Positions 45,092 to 57,624 of a stretch of DNA of 64,000 nucleotides are shown here, piece by piece. The DNA is from Eudorina sp. 2006-703-Eu-15 (Eukaryota; Chlorophyta; Chlorophyceae; Chlamydomonadales; Volvocaceae). The stretch's first letter is position 1, and every line of letters starts with the position of its first letter. Under the pieces are notes generated by a model. The model was not told the DNA's origin. It did no database searches and worked only from the letters and a program-made list of their open reading frames with translations. The DNA lies in the NCBI GenBank assembly GCA_003117195.1, contig BDSI01000011.1, positions 224,901 to 288,900 of the forward strand, read 5' to 3'. A program made the translations under genes and the position numbers.

Positions 45092-48000
45092 ATGTGCAAC
45101 GACATAACCTGGGCTGCGAGCGCAAAGGTCGCCTTAGCACAAGACTTGCGGGACAGCAACGACATTCTGCGGCGGCGTGTTTTGCTCAAGGCCGCGAGAC
45201 AAGCTTGCGATAAGCAACCACCATATTCACAATTGGTGAGATTCCCCTCCATCCTTCAGGGGGCACCGGTCTTGCTAATTCGGTTCTTGGGAAATGTGCA
45301 GTGTCACACCTTCCATACTCTGCGCCGGTTACTTTGCCGTGCAACAAACTATGCAATAATTTCTACCGTTGCAGAACTGCTGCCGCCCGGAGGTGGCCGA
45401 AGCTTTGCCCGGAGTTGGCCGAAGCTTTGCACTCGACGCTACCGCCAACCGTCATGACGACGCTAAGTTAGCGATGCTTCCATCAGCTCATCCCTATCCG
45501 ATGACGACCTCTTCAATTAGCGACAGTGGAAATGCTCATTTGCAATCTGCGCAAAGCATCGGGCATATCAGCAGGGCTTCAGATGCTGCATTGCGTGCGC
45601 TATTCGTGGACGTCGACGCGCTCCTAGCCCGCAGGTGGGTGCGCTCATAAAAGCGCACAGTCCTTGGGCTGATCATATTGCCTAAAACTCTCGTTGTCGC
45701 GGGGCCCACGTAACCCTAACGGACCCTGTTGGTACTGGTGCACGTGCGCCTCGGTACACGCATATTTGCGGCAACATGCTGTTTCCTCAAGATATATTCT
45801 TTCAGATTTCCTGGATGGATTTACGCGACGTCCGCAACTAGGACTTCCTGTACCGGGTTCTGCGATATGGTTTGGCGAGAGTTTGCCCCTCCACTCCAAG
45901 ATCGCTTTAGCAATGGTACAAAATGATCTTGCAAAGCTGAGGATTTCTTGCTCATATGACTTGGGATCTGCCCGCAAACCAGTTCCATCTAAATGCTTAA
46001 ACGGAGCAACGGCCGCCGACACATCTGTCTGCAGGCACGAATCTACGCAGGTCCGAACCTCTTGCTGCCCCGCCGCAACCGTGGAGGCAGACGCAGCAGC
46101 GGCGCCACTCGCGGGGCGCGGCGTCGTGCTTCCGGCGGCCGGGGACGCCGCCACGGCTTGCGACGTCACACCCGTTAACCTCTTCACCGATCAGAGCCTC
46201 AAGCCCCGCTGCTCGCTTTGCCGTACCATGGGACGGCAGGTTCGTTGGGGCCGCAGCCTCGTCGACGAGGATACCGACGGCGACGGCGACGGCGTCTCTA
46301 CCTCCGCTGCCGCCTCTGCTGCCGCGGGTCGGCACCCGCAGTTCGGTCTCGTGAGTGATGGCAGCGACCGGGGAGGAGGTCACATCGATGGCAGCGGCAG
46401 CGGCAGCGGCAGCGGCAGCGGCAGCGGCAGCGGCACACCTGGCCTTGTAGGGGCAGCAGCGGCGACGGCGCCGCCGGGGCGCAGGCAGACCATGAGCGGC
46501 TTCGACGCTGCCGTGTCCGACGAGTCCCATTCGCTGGGAATCGTTCTTGGCGGGTCGCAGGCGCCGCTGGCAGCGTCGCCTCCGGCAGCGGCGTCGACGG
46601 CGACCCCTGGCGAATCCGGCGACGGCTTCCCAGCAGCCGCGAGCAGTCGCCCCCGCCGGACCTGCAGTTGCACCGTCCGGCCCGGTGCCCGGCGGTTCCT
46701 GATGGCCGTACAGCCGTACTACATGCTGTACGCCTTCTCGTCATCCGCTGCGATCGGCCAGGACGGTCAGGAGTCTGACGTGGGCGGCGGCAGCTGGCTG
46801 GATGAGGCCATGGACCTGTTGGACCCCATGCACAGGTTTCTAGTCCGCAGGTAGGGTACGACGGGTGGTGCCATGGTACGGCAGACTTGTGTCGAGTCAT
46901 ACTGCGGATGAAGTCTTCGGGCTCTGCCGGCTGTCTCGGGTCGTTGTCTGTACGGGTGGATCAGGCGAGCTGTCGTTGTGTGTACGACTCCGGGTTTGAT
47001 GGCTGTCGTACTGCAAGACTCTCACCAGCGGGCAATCCCTGTTGTCGCAACGGTGTACGGTAATCGCTCGTGATCCAAGTGGCCGTCGGCTGGCGAGCGT
47101 AAAAAATGTGAGAAGTAACCGCGTCCATCCTAAATAACCCAGTTGGAAAGCGTCCATCCTAAATAACCCAGTTGGAAAGCCACGACTACGGTACTAATCC
47201 AAACAGAACGAACGTAACCAACGCGGTGCCGTACTTGTACTGCGTGGCCGAACCCGCGCAGGTTGCCCCTCGCCCCGGGTTCGACCCATGGGACTCGCCG
47301 GGCGGGCCAGCCACATCGGTCGCCGGCCCCGGCGGAGCAGCAGACGCAGCTCTGCCAGGCCGCGGTATCCCTTGGAGGGGCCTCGCTCTCCGGCGCCGTC
47401 GGCGCCGCAGCTGGCGGTGCCGTCGACGTCGCCCGGGCGATTATCCTCACCTCCGCCCCGCGTGACTTGTACGGTGTGCTCTCCGATAACGTCATCCAGG
47501 TCGTACCGTATGACAGGGGAATGGGTCCGTACGACGATGTGCTGGATCACGTGGCGGGGGTCCTCGTACGGCATCTTGCCGCCCCCTTGCGGCGTGGAGA
47601 CGTCTCGGTCCGGTGCGCGCTGCGGCCGTTGGGTTTGTGGCCGGACCCGATACAGCCCAGCCACGCTATGGCAGCTAAGAGACGTACGGCATGTAGTACG
47701 GCATCTCAGTCGCGGACGTGCAGCAGCGGCAGCAACGACGGCGCCGCCGCCGGCGAGCACCGGGGTGCGGCGGCGGCCGACGGCGGCGACGGAGCTTCGG
47801 GGCACCGGCGCGGCGGCACCGTACGGCGCCGTACGAAGATCAGGGTCGGCTCGCCTCCCCAATGCCGCGCCTGGCTTGCGGCGATTCCTGAGGATTGGGA
47901 AGGCGAGAAGCAGCAGCAGCAGCAGCAGCAGCCACAAGAGCAGCAGAAGGCTCAACAGCAGCAGGAGGATCCCGAGGCACGAGGCCGACGACACAGCGGT

Positions 48001-49491
48001 GGGCGTATCGGCGGTGGCGTAACGCTCCGACAACTTGTGCTACTGCCACAGGCTTTGCCGCCGCCGCCGCCACCGCAACAGCAGCCGCTACAGCCGCGTC
48101 CTCCTCATGTGCGCGTAGAGCTGCAAACCTCCGAGTGTACGGCAGGGGCTCAAGCCGTTGAGTGGGCCGCCGGGATGGCGGCGTCGCCGTTCGCACCCGC
48201 GGCGGCCTGTGCGGGGCCGCCCACCGTTTCCGTGACGGCGTGGGCGCGCGGGTCACCGTCCCATGGGTCACCGCCCCATGGGTACCTGAGCGGCGATGAA
48301 TCGCGGCCGTGCACATCAGACGGCTCGGGCGAGCAAAGGCAAGGGTACGGCAACGGCAAGCACGAGTTGACGTCATCATCGAGGGAGTTCGCTGATGAGG
48401 GTCCCAGCAGCGGCGGCAGTTGCGACAGTACAGGCAGTACAGGCAGTAGCTGCACCAGCGGCGACCGCAGTAGCCAATCAGCGACTGTTACCAAGCCGCG
48501 TCCGCTGCGCTCGTTCTCTTTCCCAATGCGAGCCGCTCTTCGTTTGCTGGGCGACCGTACCTTGTCTGCACCGAGTGCCGTACCTACTCCCTTGCATGGC
48601 GACGACGCCGACGCCGACGACGAAGATGCGGATTCCGGTGCAGGTCGCGGCGGCAGCGGCGAGCCAATTACACCGCGCCGTCGCCGCTGGATGCCGCTGT
48701 CGTCCCGTGTTTCAACCTCCGTCGTACACGCGCTCGCTGCCGCCACGTCGCGCGTACGGCACTACTGGCACCATCTCAGCCCGCGTGACCGCAAGGCCGC
48801 CCGCTGCGGAACCGCCGCCGCCGCAGCCGCCGTCAGCGCGGTCGCGGAGTCGCGCATCCAATCCGCCGCCGCGGCCGTCGCCGCCGCCCCTCGCACGGCC
48901 AGGTCGCCGCGGGCTTGCGCCGCTGCCGCCGCCCTCGCCGTCGCCCCCGCCGCCGCGGCCCCCCAGTGGCGCGACGCGGCGGCTGCGACCGAGGCGGCGG
49001 CAGACCCGACGCCGAGCAGGACATCGGCGTGCTCGGAGCTGTCGTCGGCCGCCCTCGGCGCCGACGCTGACGCCGACGGCGATCAGGCCCCTCGCGAGCC
49101 GCCGTACCAGCTTCTGGATGCGGATGGGATGCCATGCAACAAGGCCGGCGCCACTCGTCGTGACTTCCGACTGGCATCTGAGGCGCTCATCCTGGCCGGG
49201 GAGCTCAACGACCTGCTGCTACAGGGACAGGCGCCGGCGGCGGCCGCAAGCAAGGCGGCGGCGGCGGCGGCGGCCGCTGGCGCGGCCGGCAGCGGTGCCG
49301 TGCTGCAGTCGCTGTTCCGTCGCGCCATGGCGACGGCGCAGGCTGTGTCGTACAAGCCGCTGCGGGAGGTGATGCAGGAGGTGGTGTGGCGGCACGCTGA
49401 CCCGACCCGTGGGTCGCAGGAGGAGGTGATGCTGTGGCTGGTGTGGGAGATCAGCGAGGTGGCGAAGCGGCAGGGGGCGGTCATCGCCTAG
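45092..49491 (+). CDS. Gene C: large unknown protein, distant member of the A/B family
   Basis: Four exons, 45092-45235, 45375-45634, 45792-46850 and 47262-49491, with agreeing phases (0, 2, 2) and GT-AG introns of 139, 157 and 411 bases; total 1230 aa. The first ATG, MCNDITWAASAKVAL, is the weakest part; if exon 1 is wrong, ATGs at 45474 or 45501 are alternatives. Most of the protein is low-complexity (Ser-Gly repeat, poly-Gln, Ala-rich). Three blocks near the C-terminus follow the order seen in genes A and B: an acidic stretch DDADADDEDAD, an amphipathic stretch VSTSVVHALAAATSRVRHYW (about 970-989), and a helical domain at about 1105-1223 with RLASEALILAGELNDLL and HADPTRGSQEEVM, which aligns with RLAMQALQLAAQIHDHV and VSPSRGCPDDVL of gene A. 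The N-terminal 900 residues have no counterpart in A or B. Function unknown. Confidence 0.6.
46391..46433 (+). repeat. (GGCAGC)n coding repeat in gene C
   Basis: About seven tandem hexamers encoding alternating Gly and Ser. Confidence 0.85.
47122..47179. repeat. Perfect 29-bp tandem duplication in gene C intron 3
   Basis: Two identical 29-base units (47122-47150 and 47151-47179) beginning CGTCCATCCTAAATAACCCA, located about 80 bases before the exon 4 acceptor. Confidence 0.9.
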
Positions 49492-50448
49492 CCCGTTGGT
49501 TGTTGACAGACGCGCGCGGCGCCTGCTACTGCCGCTGCCTGCGGGACTCACATGTACGGTTTTCCTTACAGTTCCCGGCCACAGCTGGCGAACCCAGATG
49601 CCGTACATCTACCCCTGCCGTGGTCAGCAGAAACCGCATAGGAGGGAGGGCGGCATCGGTAAAGATGAGCGGTCCAGGACGGGAGAAACCCCCAGGCTGA
49701 TGATGGTTGTAGTAGTCGTCGGCGACACAATAACTCCGGTTCCCGAGCCGGAAAGCAATGGAAAGGCTGCAGTGAATAAACCGCCGCCAGATTTCTGCCG
49801 TTGTGGCGCGCTACGCGGTGGTGCGCGGGAGCCTCGGGATGTCTCTAGAAGGATGCCAGCTGGGGGGGTCTGCTGCCCTGGCCGCACGAGCTCACACCAC
49901 CGTGCTGTGCGTGCTGTGCTTTTCGGGACGCGTCGTTTTCCGGGACGGGGCCGCCCAGCAGCGAGCAAAGCGCCGCGTGGTCAGCACCGTCGGCGATGGT
50001 CGGTGGATACCGCCGTGACGCGTGCGAGAGAGTGGCGTGCGTGCCAAGGCAGCGGAGGGGATCGGCAAAGGCGGGCGTCGGGCAATCTGGGGCGGGCAGA
50101 AAGAGCCTGGATATGCGAACAACGGCAAGTGCGCAGGTGGGTGCATGTGTGTACGGCAGGGATACTGCGCTCGTCCTTTCGTTGAGGGGCGGAGCTAAGT
50201 TGAGCCGAGTTGAGCTTGAGATTGGAGACAGACAGACGAACGGACAGGCAGACAGACAGGCAGACAGAGAGACAGACGGGCAGACGGACGGACAACGCTG
50301 TCCTGGACAGCAGCGGCATTTGCGGATGCCACAAAGCTGTTCCAAGGAGTCCCGTGGGTCACTATTACCCCTCCCAGTTGGGTTAGGCCGGTAGATCTAC
50401 CCCTGTAGCGCCACGTGGTTGATTTGGGGACATGCATATCAATTGAGC

Positions 50449-50486
50449 CAGTCAGTCAGTCAGTCAGTCGGTCAGTCAGTCAGTCA
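50449..50486. repeat. (CAGT)n microsatellite
   Basis: About nine CAGT units with one substitution. A degenerate CAGA/CGGA tract lies at about 50226-50294. Confidence 0.85.
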
Positions 50487-52510
50487 TTTAGACAAGAGAT
50501 GGCATAGAAAGGCAGCGGATGGGCCGGGAGCAGGCATGGACACCGCGTCCAAAGCTGCCGAGTTATTTAAGCACCTTGTTTAGCTGTACGACACTGGGCT
50601 TTCTCGGTGCCGCTGTACGGTAAGTCTGATTGAGGAGCGTCGCGCTTGTTCGGTCACCCGCCAGTGGCACCCAGTGACTTGCACAGAGGGTTTAGGGGTG
50701 GCGCGGTGGCGCAGAAAGGCACACACACGGGCCTTCGTACATTTGTACTGCATCTCGTCCACTTCGCCTTCGGTTTCTCGTTGCATCGCTTCGCCGTGTA
50801 CCGCTCGGTCGTCTGCGGCACCTCGTGAGCGTCTCTCAAATCAGGTTGGGTTTGTACGGACATTTTGTACGGACATTCTTCATGTACTGCTGTCCATCCG
50901 AACTGCGCACGTCGTCGGTATGGCAGCGGCGCGGGTGCCGCGATGTGGCTCTTTGGAAAGTGTGAGCGCGCGCGGCATATGCGTGTGCTGTCCAGTGCCC
51001 ACACACATTCAATAAATCGGACCCTGTGACTGTGTCCCTTCTTTGTTCTCGGTAAGTCGCGGATTAGACGGTACGGCGGGGAATCTGCCGCACCGTCTGG
51101 CTGCCGTACCTGGGGAGCTCCCCCGACCATTCTTCCAACGGCAGTCACAACCTCCCACCGCCATATGTGTGTGGAATGTGGGGACGGCATCCGGACCCGC
51201 GTCCTGGTCCGCTGCTTGATGCTTCCAACGGAGGCGGCGCTGCGTCCTCTGTTGTGGGTCTTTTGCGCGCTGGCTGGTTCTGCCGCGAAGTCGCAGCGGA
51301 GCTTGCGCGGAAAAATTTCCAACATTTGAAAATTTTAAAATCAGTCCGTGACGATACTAGGAAAATTATTGTTTATTGAAAGACTTGGATCCGGAGTTTG
51401 TATCGGTCCAGATGCGAGGGAGCGGCTCCGTAGTATGTACGGCCGCTCGACAGGATTAATAAGGTGTCCGTACAGATGTGGCCGTTTCGCTCACTTTACA
51501 CAGGTCACTCTCGAGAGGGCGGGCCGTCTTGAATGATCTCATCAAGGTGGTTGGGGTGGTGGAAGTAGGTTGAAGTAAGCGGTGGTATCGTTCCAGAGCT
51601 TTGCATCGGATTCGGATTCACGCGGATGTCGGTGAAGTGCTGACCAAGCAGCGTGGAAGGGAACTCGCAGATTGTCCTGCGTACGACATATATGCTGTGT
51701 GCATGTGCGCGCGTGCGCTCACGGAGCCTTCTCGAATGGAGTGGAATGCAGATCCGGATCCAAAATCCAGATCCAGATCGCACAAACACACACGGCTCAG
51801 TTTCTCTCGGCTCAGTTTTATTTTACGCACACGATTGACCGGCATGCATGCCGTGGACGATGCTCATGTTGCCGGCGGAGGCCGCGACACGGTCACGGCA
51901 GGGCACTCAACGCCCGTGCGGTGGCACCGAGGGGAGCGGCGCGCTGGGATTCTTGTCGGCCCGGGGTCCAAGGTTTAAGGATATGACGAGGGCAGGCCCG
52001 ACAATTTACGGCAAGGGTACCCGCAGGCATCCCACACATCAGAGGAGTGCTCCGGTGGTCCCCCCGATGGGCAAGGGGCTAGCTGCCCCGGTGGTCAGGG
52101 TCGGACCCGGCCCCGAGATGTGTGGCACAGTATTGTTTGTGCTCTGCGGCACGGCATGTGGGGATCGAGAGTGAGCGTGAGCGTGACCGCGAGTGCGCTT
52201 ACCGTACATAATGCACGCGTGTGCTCAGCGAGGAACCGCAGCGCGGCCTGCTTGGTCCGACTGCAACACACACACATACCGCCTGCGTCCCTGTGCAGTG
52301 AGTCCGGAGTGCCGGGGTCTTGGAAAGTGACTGTGCATTTGGAGGGAGGGAGCCCGGAAGCTGTTACCGCCGGACCGACCCTCGTGGTACGGCACGGCCG
52401 CACGCTTGGCACGACACTGCGTGGGTAGGGCGGGCACGTGCTCACGGGTTAGGGCAGGTAAGCGTGATCGTGTACGGGCGTTTGCGTTTGTGTGTAGTGT
52501 TGTGTGTGCG

Positions 52511-52512
<2 letters not shown>

Positions 52513-52543
<31 letters not shown>
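52513..52543. repeat. (GT)n microsatellite
   Basis: Pure TG run of about 31 bases. Confidence 0.85.
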
Positions 52544-52545
<2 letters not shown>

Positions 52546-53244
52546 CGCGAGGAAACGCCGCTGTGTATCTCACCCAGCGCCGCCGGCGGCGGCGTGGCGG
52601 CGACCGATTGACCGTCTTGTTGTACGATGATTGCGCGACATACTCCGGTACAGCCGTACAGCAGTTGCATGGGTGTCTGCATGGGTGTTTGCATGGATAT
52701 ACGTATACCGTCTGCACCCGTCATCATGCGCACACGCATCTCTCTTGATTCATCTCCAGCGCCGGCGCTCGCACAGCACCTGTTCGCCCGGGTCTGCGTC
52801 GTGCAGCCGCAGCGACGCACCCGGCGCAGGTTATACCCCTCTCGAATAGCCACGATGGTGCGTTCGTCCTTACATTATTATATTCCTTCCGGATCCAGAA
52901 TCGTTTCGCTTCGGCAGGACGACGGCACGGCAATTCTCCTGTGGCAGGATATGCGCCGAGCGCCGTCCTGGGGGCCTGACACAGCCGCAGTCGATGCCAC
53001 GGCAGTGGTGGGGCGTTGTTCTTCTCCCTGTTGGTTCACGCGGGTGGTCCCTCAGCGCCACGGCCCACATCCCGGTGTGGGGATGTGCCCTGGCACACTT
53101 GCGCCGCCGGGGCCGGGGCCTGGGGGTCCCGGGAGGGGCCGGCTGTGCCCTGACTGGTGGCTGTCGGTGACGTGGGTGATTTTTTCTGGTTTCGGGGCAC
53201 TTCGGGGCCACCTTCGGCGCCAGACCTTGTTAGGGGATACGGAC

Positions 53245-53332
53245 ATTCCGCCCCGTCGTGTACGGCACGTGGTGTATTCGGCCCTCGGTTGGGAGGGCCA
53301 TTCCGTCCCGTCGTGTACGGCACGTGGTGTAT
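53245..53332. repeat. 32-bp direct repeat with 23-bp spacer
   Basis: A unit beginning ATTCCG and containing CGTCGTGTACGGCACGTGGT occurs at about 53245-53277 and 53300-53332 with one difference. Confidence 0.8.
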
Positions 53333-53920
53333 GTATGTGTGTATGTGTGTTTCCTGCCGTCTCCCTGTCCTCCGCTCCCGCAGGGCCGTTACGTTGCGCC
53401 CCCGCGGAGGATCGGGGTGTGGGCTCAGGACACAGTCCGTTGGCATCAGCTGTCTGCCGTACCAACCGTTATGGCCTGCATCCACCGAGCCGTGGGTCCC
53501 TTTGGCGGCAGCGTACTATGGAGAGCATGCAGATACGTAGGATCGCTCTTCATGATCGGTGCTTCTGTATCTTCTTCGGCGTGTTGGCGCCGGAAACTCG
53601 GTAATTTGGTATTGTCGTGCGTCTAGGTGCGAGAGGCGAGAGGGGGCTTGCGAGGCCGAAGGCTGGACTGCTAAGGAAATGCGCTCAGACGTGCGAAGGG
53701 GGGGCCTAGGCCGGCTGAACAAGTCGGTGGAAAACCGGTTTCCTGTGGCTCCCAGTGCCGTACACCGTCGTACCCTACTCCCCTTTGGATTTGCATCGGG
53801 GGAGCAAGAAGAGAACCGACGGCGTCGCGTAGTTTACAAGAAGTTGTGTCACTTGGGTTTATGACGGATTGCTCGAGGAGGGGGCCAGGGAGGGCGGAAG
53901 CGGGCGGCGCATCCCTTGCA

Positions 53921-53968
53921 GGCCCCATGGCGGGCCCCGTTGCAGGCCCCATGGCGGGCCCCGTTGCA
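53921..53968. repeat. Perfect 24-bp tandem duplication
   Basis: Two identical units beginning GGCCCCATGGCGGGCCCCGT (53921-53944 and 53945-53968). Confidence 0.9.
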
Positions 53969-55663
53969 GTCGCAGCGCCGCCGTTTCTGTGTTCGTTCGT
54001 TGGTCCTCTCATTAGTCCGTTAAGCCGGCGTTGCACTACTCTGCGGTGCGCTCCGCTTGCTTGCTTGCTTCATGGGCAGTTTCACGCTGACAGCTGGGGA
54101 GTTGGTCTGTCTGTATTCGCGACTTTGAAGACGTCAAGAAGATCGTTGGGGTCCGCTGTAACATTCATTCATTCAAGAAGATCGTTGAGCGGAGTGCGAG
54201 GAAGGCGACATATACATGTGCGTATTCATATAACCTGCCAGCGAGATCGTCCGTCCGTCCAACCATGAGTGTAAATTCTGTGAAGAGGACTCTCCGACTG
54301 CTGATGTGGTAGGTGAGAGCTGGAAACGGCTTTTTTCGAAATGCTGAGACGGCGCTTCGCATCATATTTGAGATGTACGGCCGTCCAGTCTACGACACCT
54401 ACTACCGTACACCTCCCCCCCTCTGATGGGGACCGTCCCGGGACCCTATCAGCCCGACACAGCCAGCCACGCTCGCCATCGCCACCCCTGAGCCGTAATT
54501 CGTGAACGCCACGTCGCGTCGTGCTCCCCCGGCTGACACTGTCAGCAGGGGCAGGCGCCGAGCCCGCCCGCCTTTGCCAGCTCGCACCTGCTACAGCTGG
54601 AGACACACGCGACATCGGTCTCGCCAAAGCTACCGGGTGATGAGGCGCCCGCATGTGGCATGTTATGCAGCCGGGCGGGTCAAGGCGGTGTGGCTGGTGG
54701 CTGTTGGCTGGCTTCCTGCCGCGACCGCCCTCACGCGACAGGGCGGTGCAGAAAAGGCCGCGGCTTTCTGCTTCTCCCCCTGCCGGCAACTGCCACCGTC
54801 TTGTGCCCACATACACCGCGACACCGTGCGGCACCGAATCACAAGGACCACACAGATGCGATCACGGCGTGCACCGACCTCGCATCCATGATTCCAAAGC
54901 ATGGCGGATATGCGGTTTGGAACTCCTGCAGGGCCCGCCGCCGTCTACTTGTTCGCAGGCCGGCGAGCGCGCCCCTGTGAACTGACTGGGCCACAGCACC
55001 CAGCACCCAGCCCTGCGGACAGTGAGTGAACGGATCCAGCCGCTTAACGACCGGCAGCGAGCCCTGCCCCGACGACCAACCGCTGCAGCGCCACAGCCCG
55101 GCAGGAGGAGGCACACCGCGCCATGCGCACCCCCCCTCCCGCCTATCGGTGTAGAGAGATGCCGCTCCTCAGCCGCTGCGTCTGCCAGAGGATGACATTG
55201 TGGAGGCCTGCAGGGCCCGCTGCTGTTGCTGCCACCCCGGCCGAGATCTCGCCGGGTGTGACCAGAAGTAATGCGGTATGATGTGTTTTGATATGATGTC
55301 ATGCAATGCTGCGTTACTGGTGGCTCGCTTTTCAGTTCACCAACCTCGTCATAGCCCGATGTGTGTACGTACTGGGCTGTGGGCAATGTCACCAACCACC
55401 TCCAACCGCCATTGAAGCCAAGTACGACGCGTGTCCCCTCCAGTGCCACGCAGACACACAGACACACACACACATGTACGGCGGCGGCAGCACCCGCCCT
55501 CACGGGTCATGCACCCTCCCTCTGTAGGCACAACAATTTGCCGCCCCGAGCCCCACCCGAGCACCACCACCACCGCTACGTCGTGCTCGGCCGTGCTGTG
55601 CCGTCCAACGAAGTCTCACCGTTGATACACCTCCCTCACCCTCTCTGTGAGTGACACATCGTG

Positions 55664-57624
55664 TTGTGTGCGTGTTGTATGTCTGTGCTGTGTGTCTGTT
55701 TGTCTGTCTGTCACGGGTCAGGGCGACATGGCCTTCCCTTTGCTGCAACCAGCACACCTCCACCCACCGATCGACCCTGTCCCGCTACATCCCCACCACC
55801 TGCTGACATGCCACGCCCCAGCACATGGGACGTATGGACGCTCTCCGCCGCGCCGCTCCCCCGGCGACATCTCCGTAGTGCTGAAGACCTGTTCCCCGTC
55901 GTCCATTGGGGGCCGGGGCCCACGTCGCAGCTGGTCCCTTCGCCCGCACATCCGCCGCTGCTAGCATACAAGTGCCCCACCGCCACCACTTCCCAAAGCC
56001 CTCTGCGACCGGCAGCAAAAGACCTTCCTTCGCCCCCCCCCCCACACACACCCTCCGGGGCACCGCACGATCCCCAAACCCGGGTGCAGGGAGCACCCCC
56101 GCCTCCGGGGCAGCGCACGACCCCGGGCCCCCGGATGCAGGCAGAGGGTTAACGCGAGCGAGCCAACCCGGGTGGACCCCATCGGCACGCACCCGACGGA
56201 ACATGTCAGTGTGCCGGCGTGGGATCGGCCCCTTTGTGACCCCTTTGCGGGATAGGGGCTGGGACGGAAATTGTGGCACCCAGGGGAGCGAAGCAGTGAA
56301 CCCACCCCGAGGTTGTTCCGCCGTGCTCCCTCTCCCTCCGGGCACCTGGAAGAGTAATTGACAGCAACACCGTCAAGAATAACAATACCAACGACACCAT
56401 GATGGCGCAGGCGGAAGGCAGCGCGGCGCGCCCTCCGGCCACCGGCCGACGGATCTGTTCGCCTTGCTCGCCCTGACGCACTCACCCCCCTGTCGCACTC
56501 ACTCCCAATCATCGACCTTCTCAAACAGGTCCAGTCGGCCGCCGCTACTGCCACCACTGCTGGCCGCAGCGCTTCGCCCGGCTGTAGCCGCAGCTGCCGC
56601 TGCCGCCGGTGTCGCCGCCGCCGCCGCCGCCCCTGGAGTCGTCACCCCGGGGCCCCAGCCGCCAGCTCCCAGCCCCGTGGACGTGTAACCCGCAGCTCCG
56701 AAACCATCAAACGCGAGCCCCGCCGTCCCCGCGCCAGGGCTGTAGTAGCTGCTGCCGGAAGCCGTACTGACGCTGCCGCCTCTGCCGCTTGAGCTTGCCC
56801 CCAGCGGTGAGGGGGAAGGCGGTTGCACCGCAAAATCAAACTGTCCTGGGGCCAATGTGCCGTCCGGCAGCGGAGGCGGCGTGGGTGTTGAAACAGGCGG
56901 CAGGCCATACGAGTCCGGAGGCGGGGCCGACGGCCCTGGGTACGACGTACCCGGGGCCAGCGGCGGGGTTCCATAGTCGTACCCGACGTCCGCCGGCGGC
57001 GCTGGGCTGCCGGTGCCGGGGCCACCGCCGTCACCGTACGTGTCCGGTGGCGACGCCGAGGGGCCCGGGTACGACGTACCCGCAGCTCCCGGCGGCGCTC
57101 CGTAGCCGTACCCGACGTCGGCCGGCGGTGAAGAGTTGCTGCCGCCGTCGCCGGAGCCAAATGCGCTGGGCCGCGCGCCATATGCTGCACCCGCAGCATA
57201 AGGGCTGTAGCGGCCGGCGCTTTCGTACGCGGGCTCCTGCTGCGGCATGATGGGATTGCCGTAATAGTCGTACTGGATGGTTTCGTACGGCCCGGCGGCC
57301 GCGCCGACCCTCCCTGACGTCGAAGCTGCACCGTCCGCGGGACTTCCCCACGGGTAGTACGACTCCGAGCCCGGCGGAAGGTACGGCACTCCCTGCGCCC
57401 CCGCGGACGGGAAGCCCGCGCCGCCCTGGTAGTACTGTGGCTGCTGCATCTGCTGCATCTGCTGCTGTACGGCATCCAACGACGACGCATCCACGCCGGG
57501 CGGCAGCTGCGGCGGCTGCGGGAGAGGATGTTCGGGCCGGGTCCCGGACGCAAGGGGCGAGAAGAACAAGGACAGGGCACACAGTGAGCTTTTGCTCGTT
57601 TGCGTCGGGCCCGTGGATACCCGC
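55664..57624. repeat. Left copy of a large direct duplication
   Basis: Matches 62041-64000 almost base for base, at an offset of about 6.37 kb. Differences are a few substitutions, a shorter TCTG tract and two extra codons (Thr-Pro) in the right copy. Covers the YCF66 3' flank, its last exon and part of the preceding intron. Confidence 0.95.

Larger units (their letters stand above)
49492..55663. other. Gene-poor region right of gene C
   Basis: Starts with the gene C 3' UTR. No frame shows a known domain or good splice support. Holds (CAGT)n, degenerate CAGA-rich, (GT)n and two short tandem duplications. The pentamer CGTAC, mostly as GTACGG or CCGTAC, is strikingly frequent. Confidence 0.4.

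Noticed and set aside
47260..47300. tRNA-like GGGTTCGACCC string
   Set aside because: No paired acceptor stem, D arm or anticodon arm around it; it lies at the start of gene C exon 4.
52627..53604. Plus-strand frame of 325 codons
   Set aside because: Cys/Arg/Gly-rich shadow sequence across direct repeats; no protein-like conservation visible.
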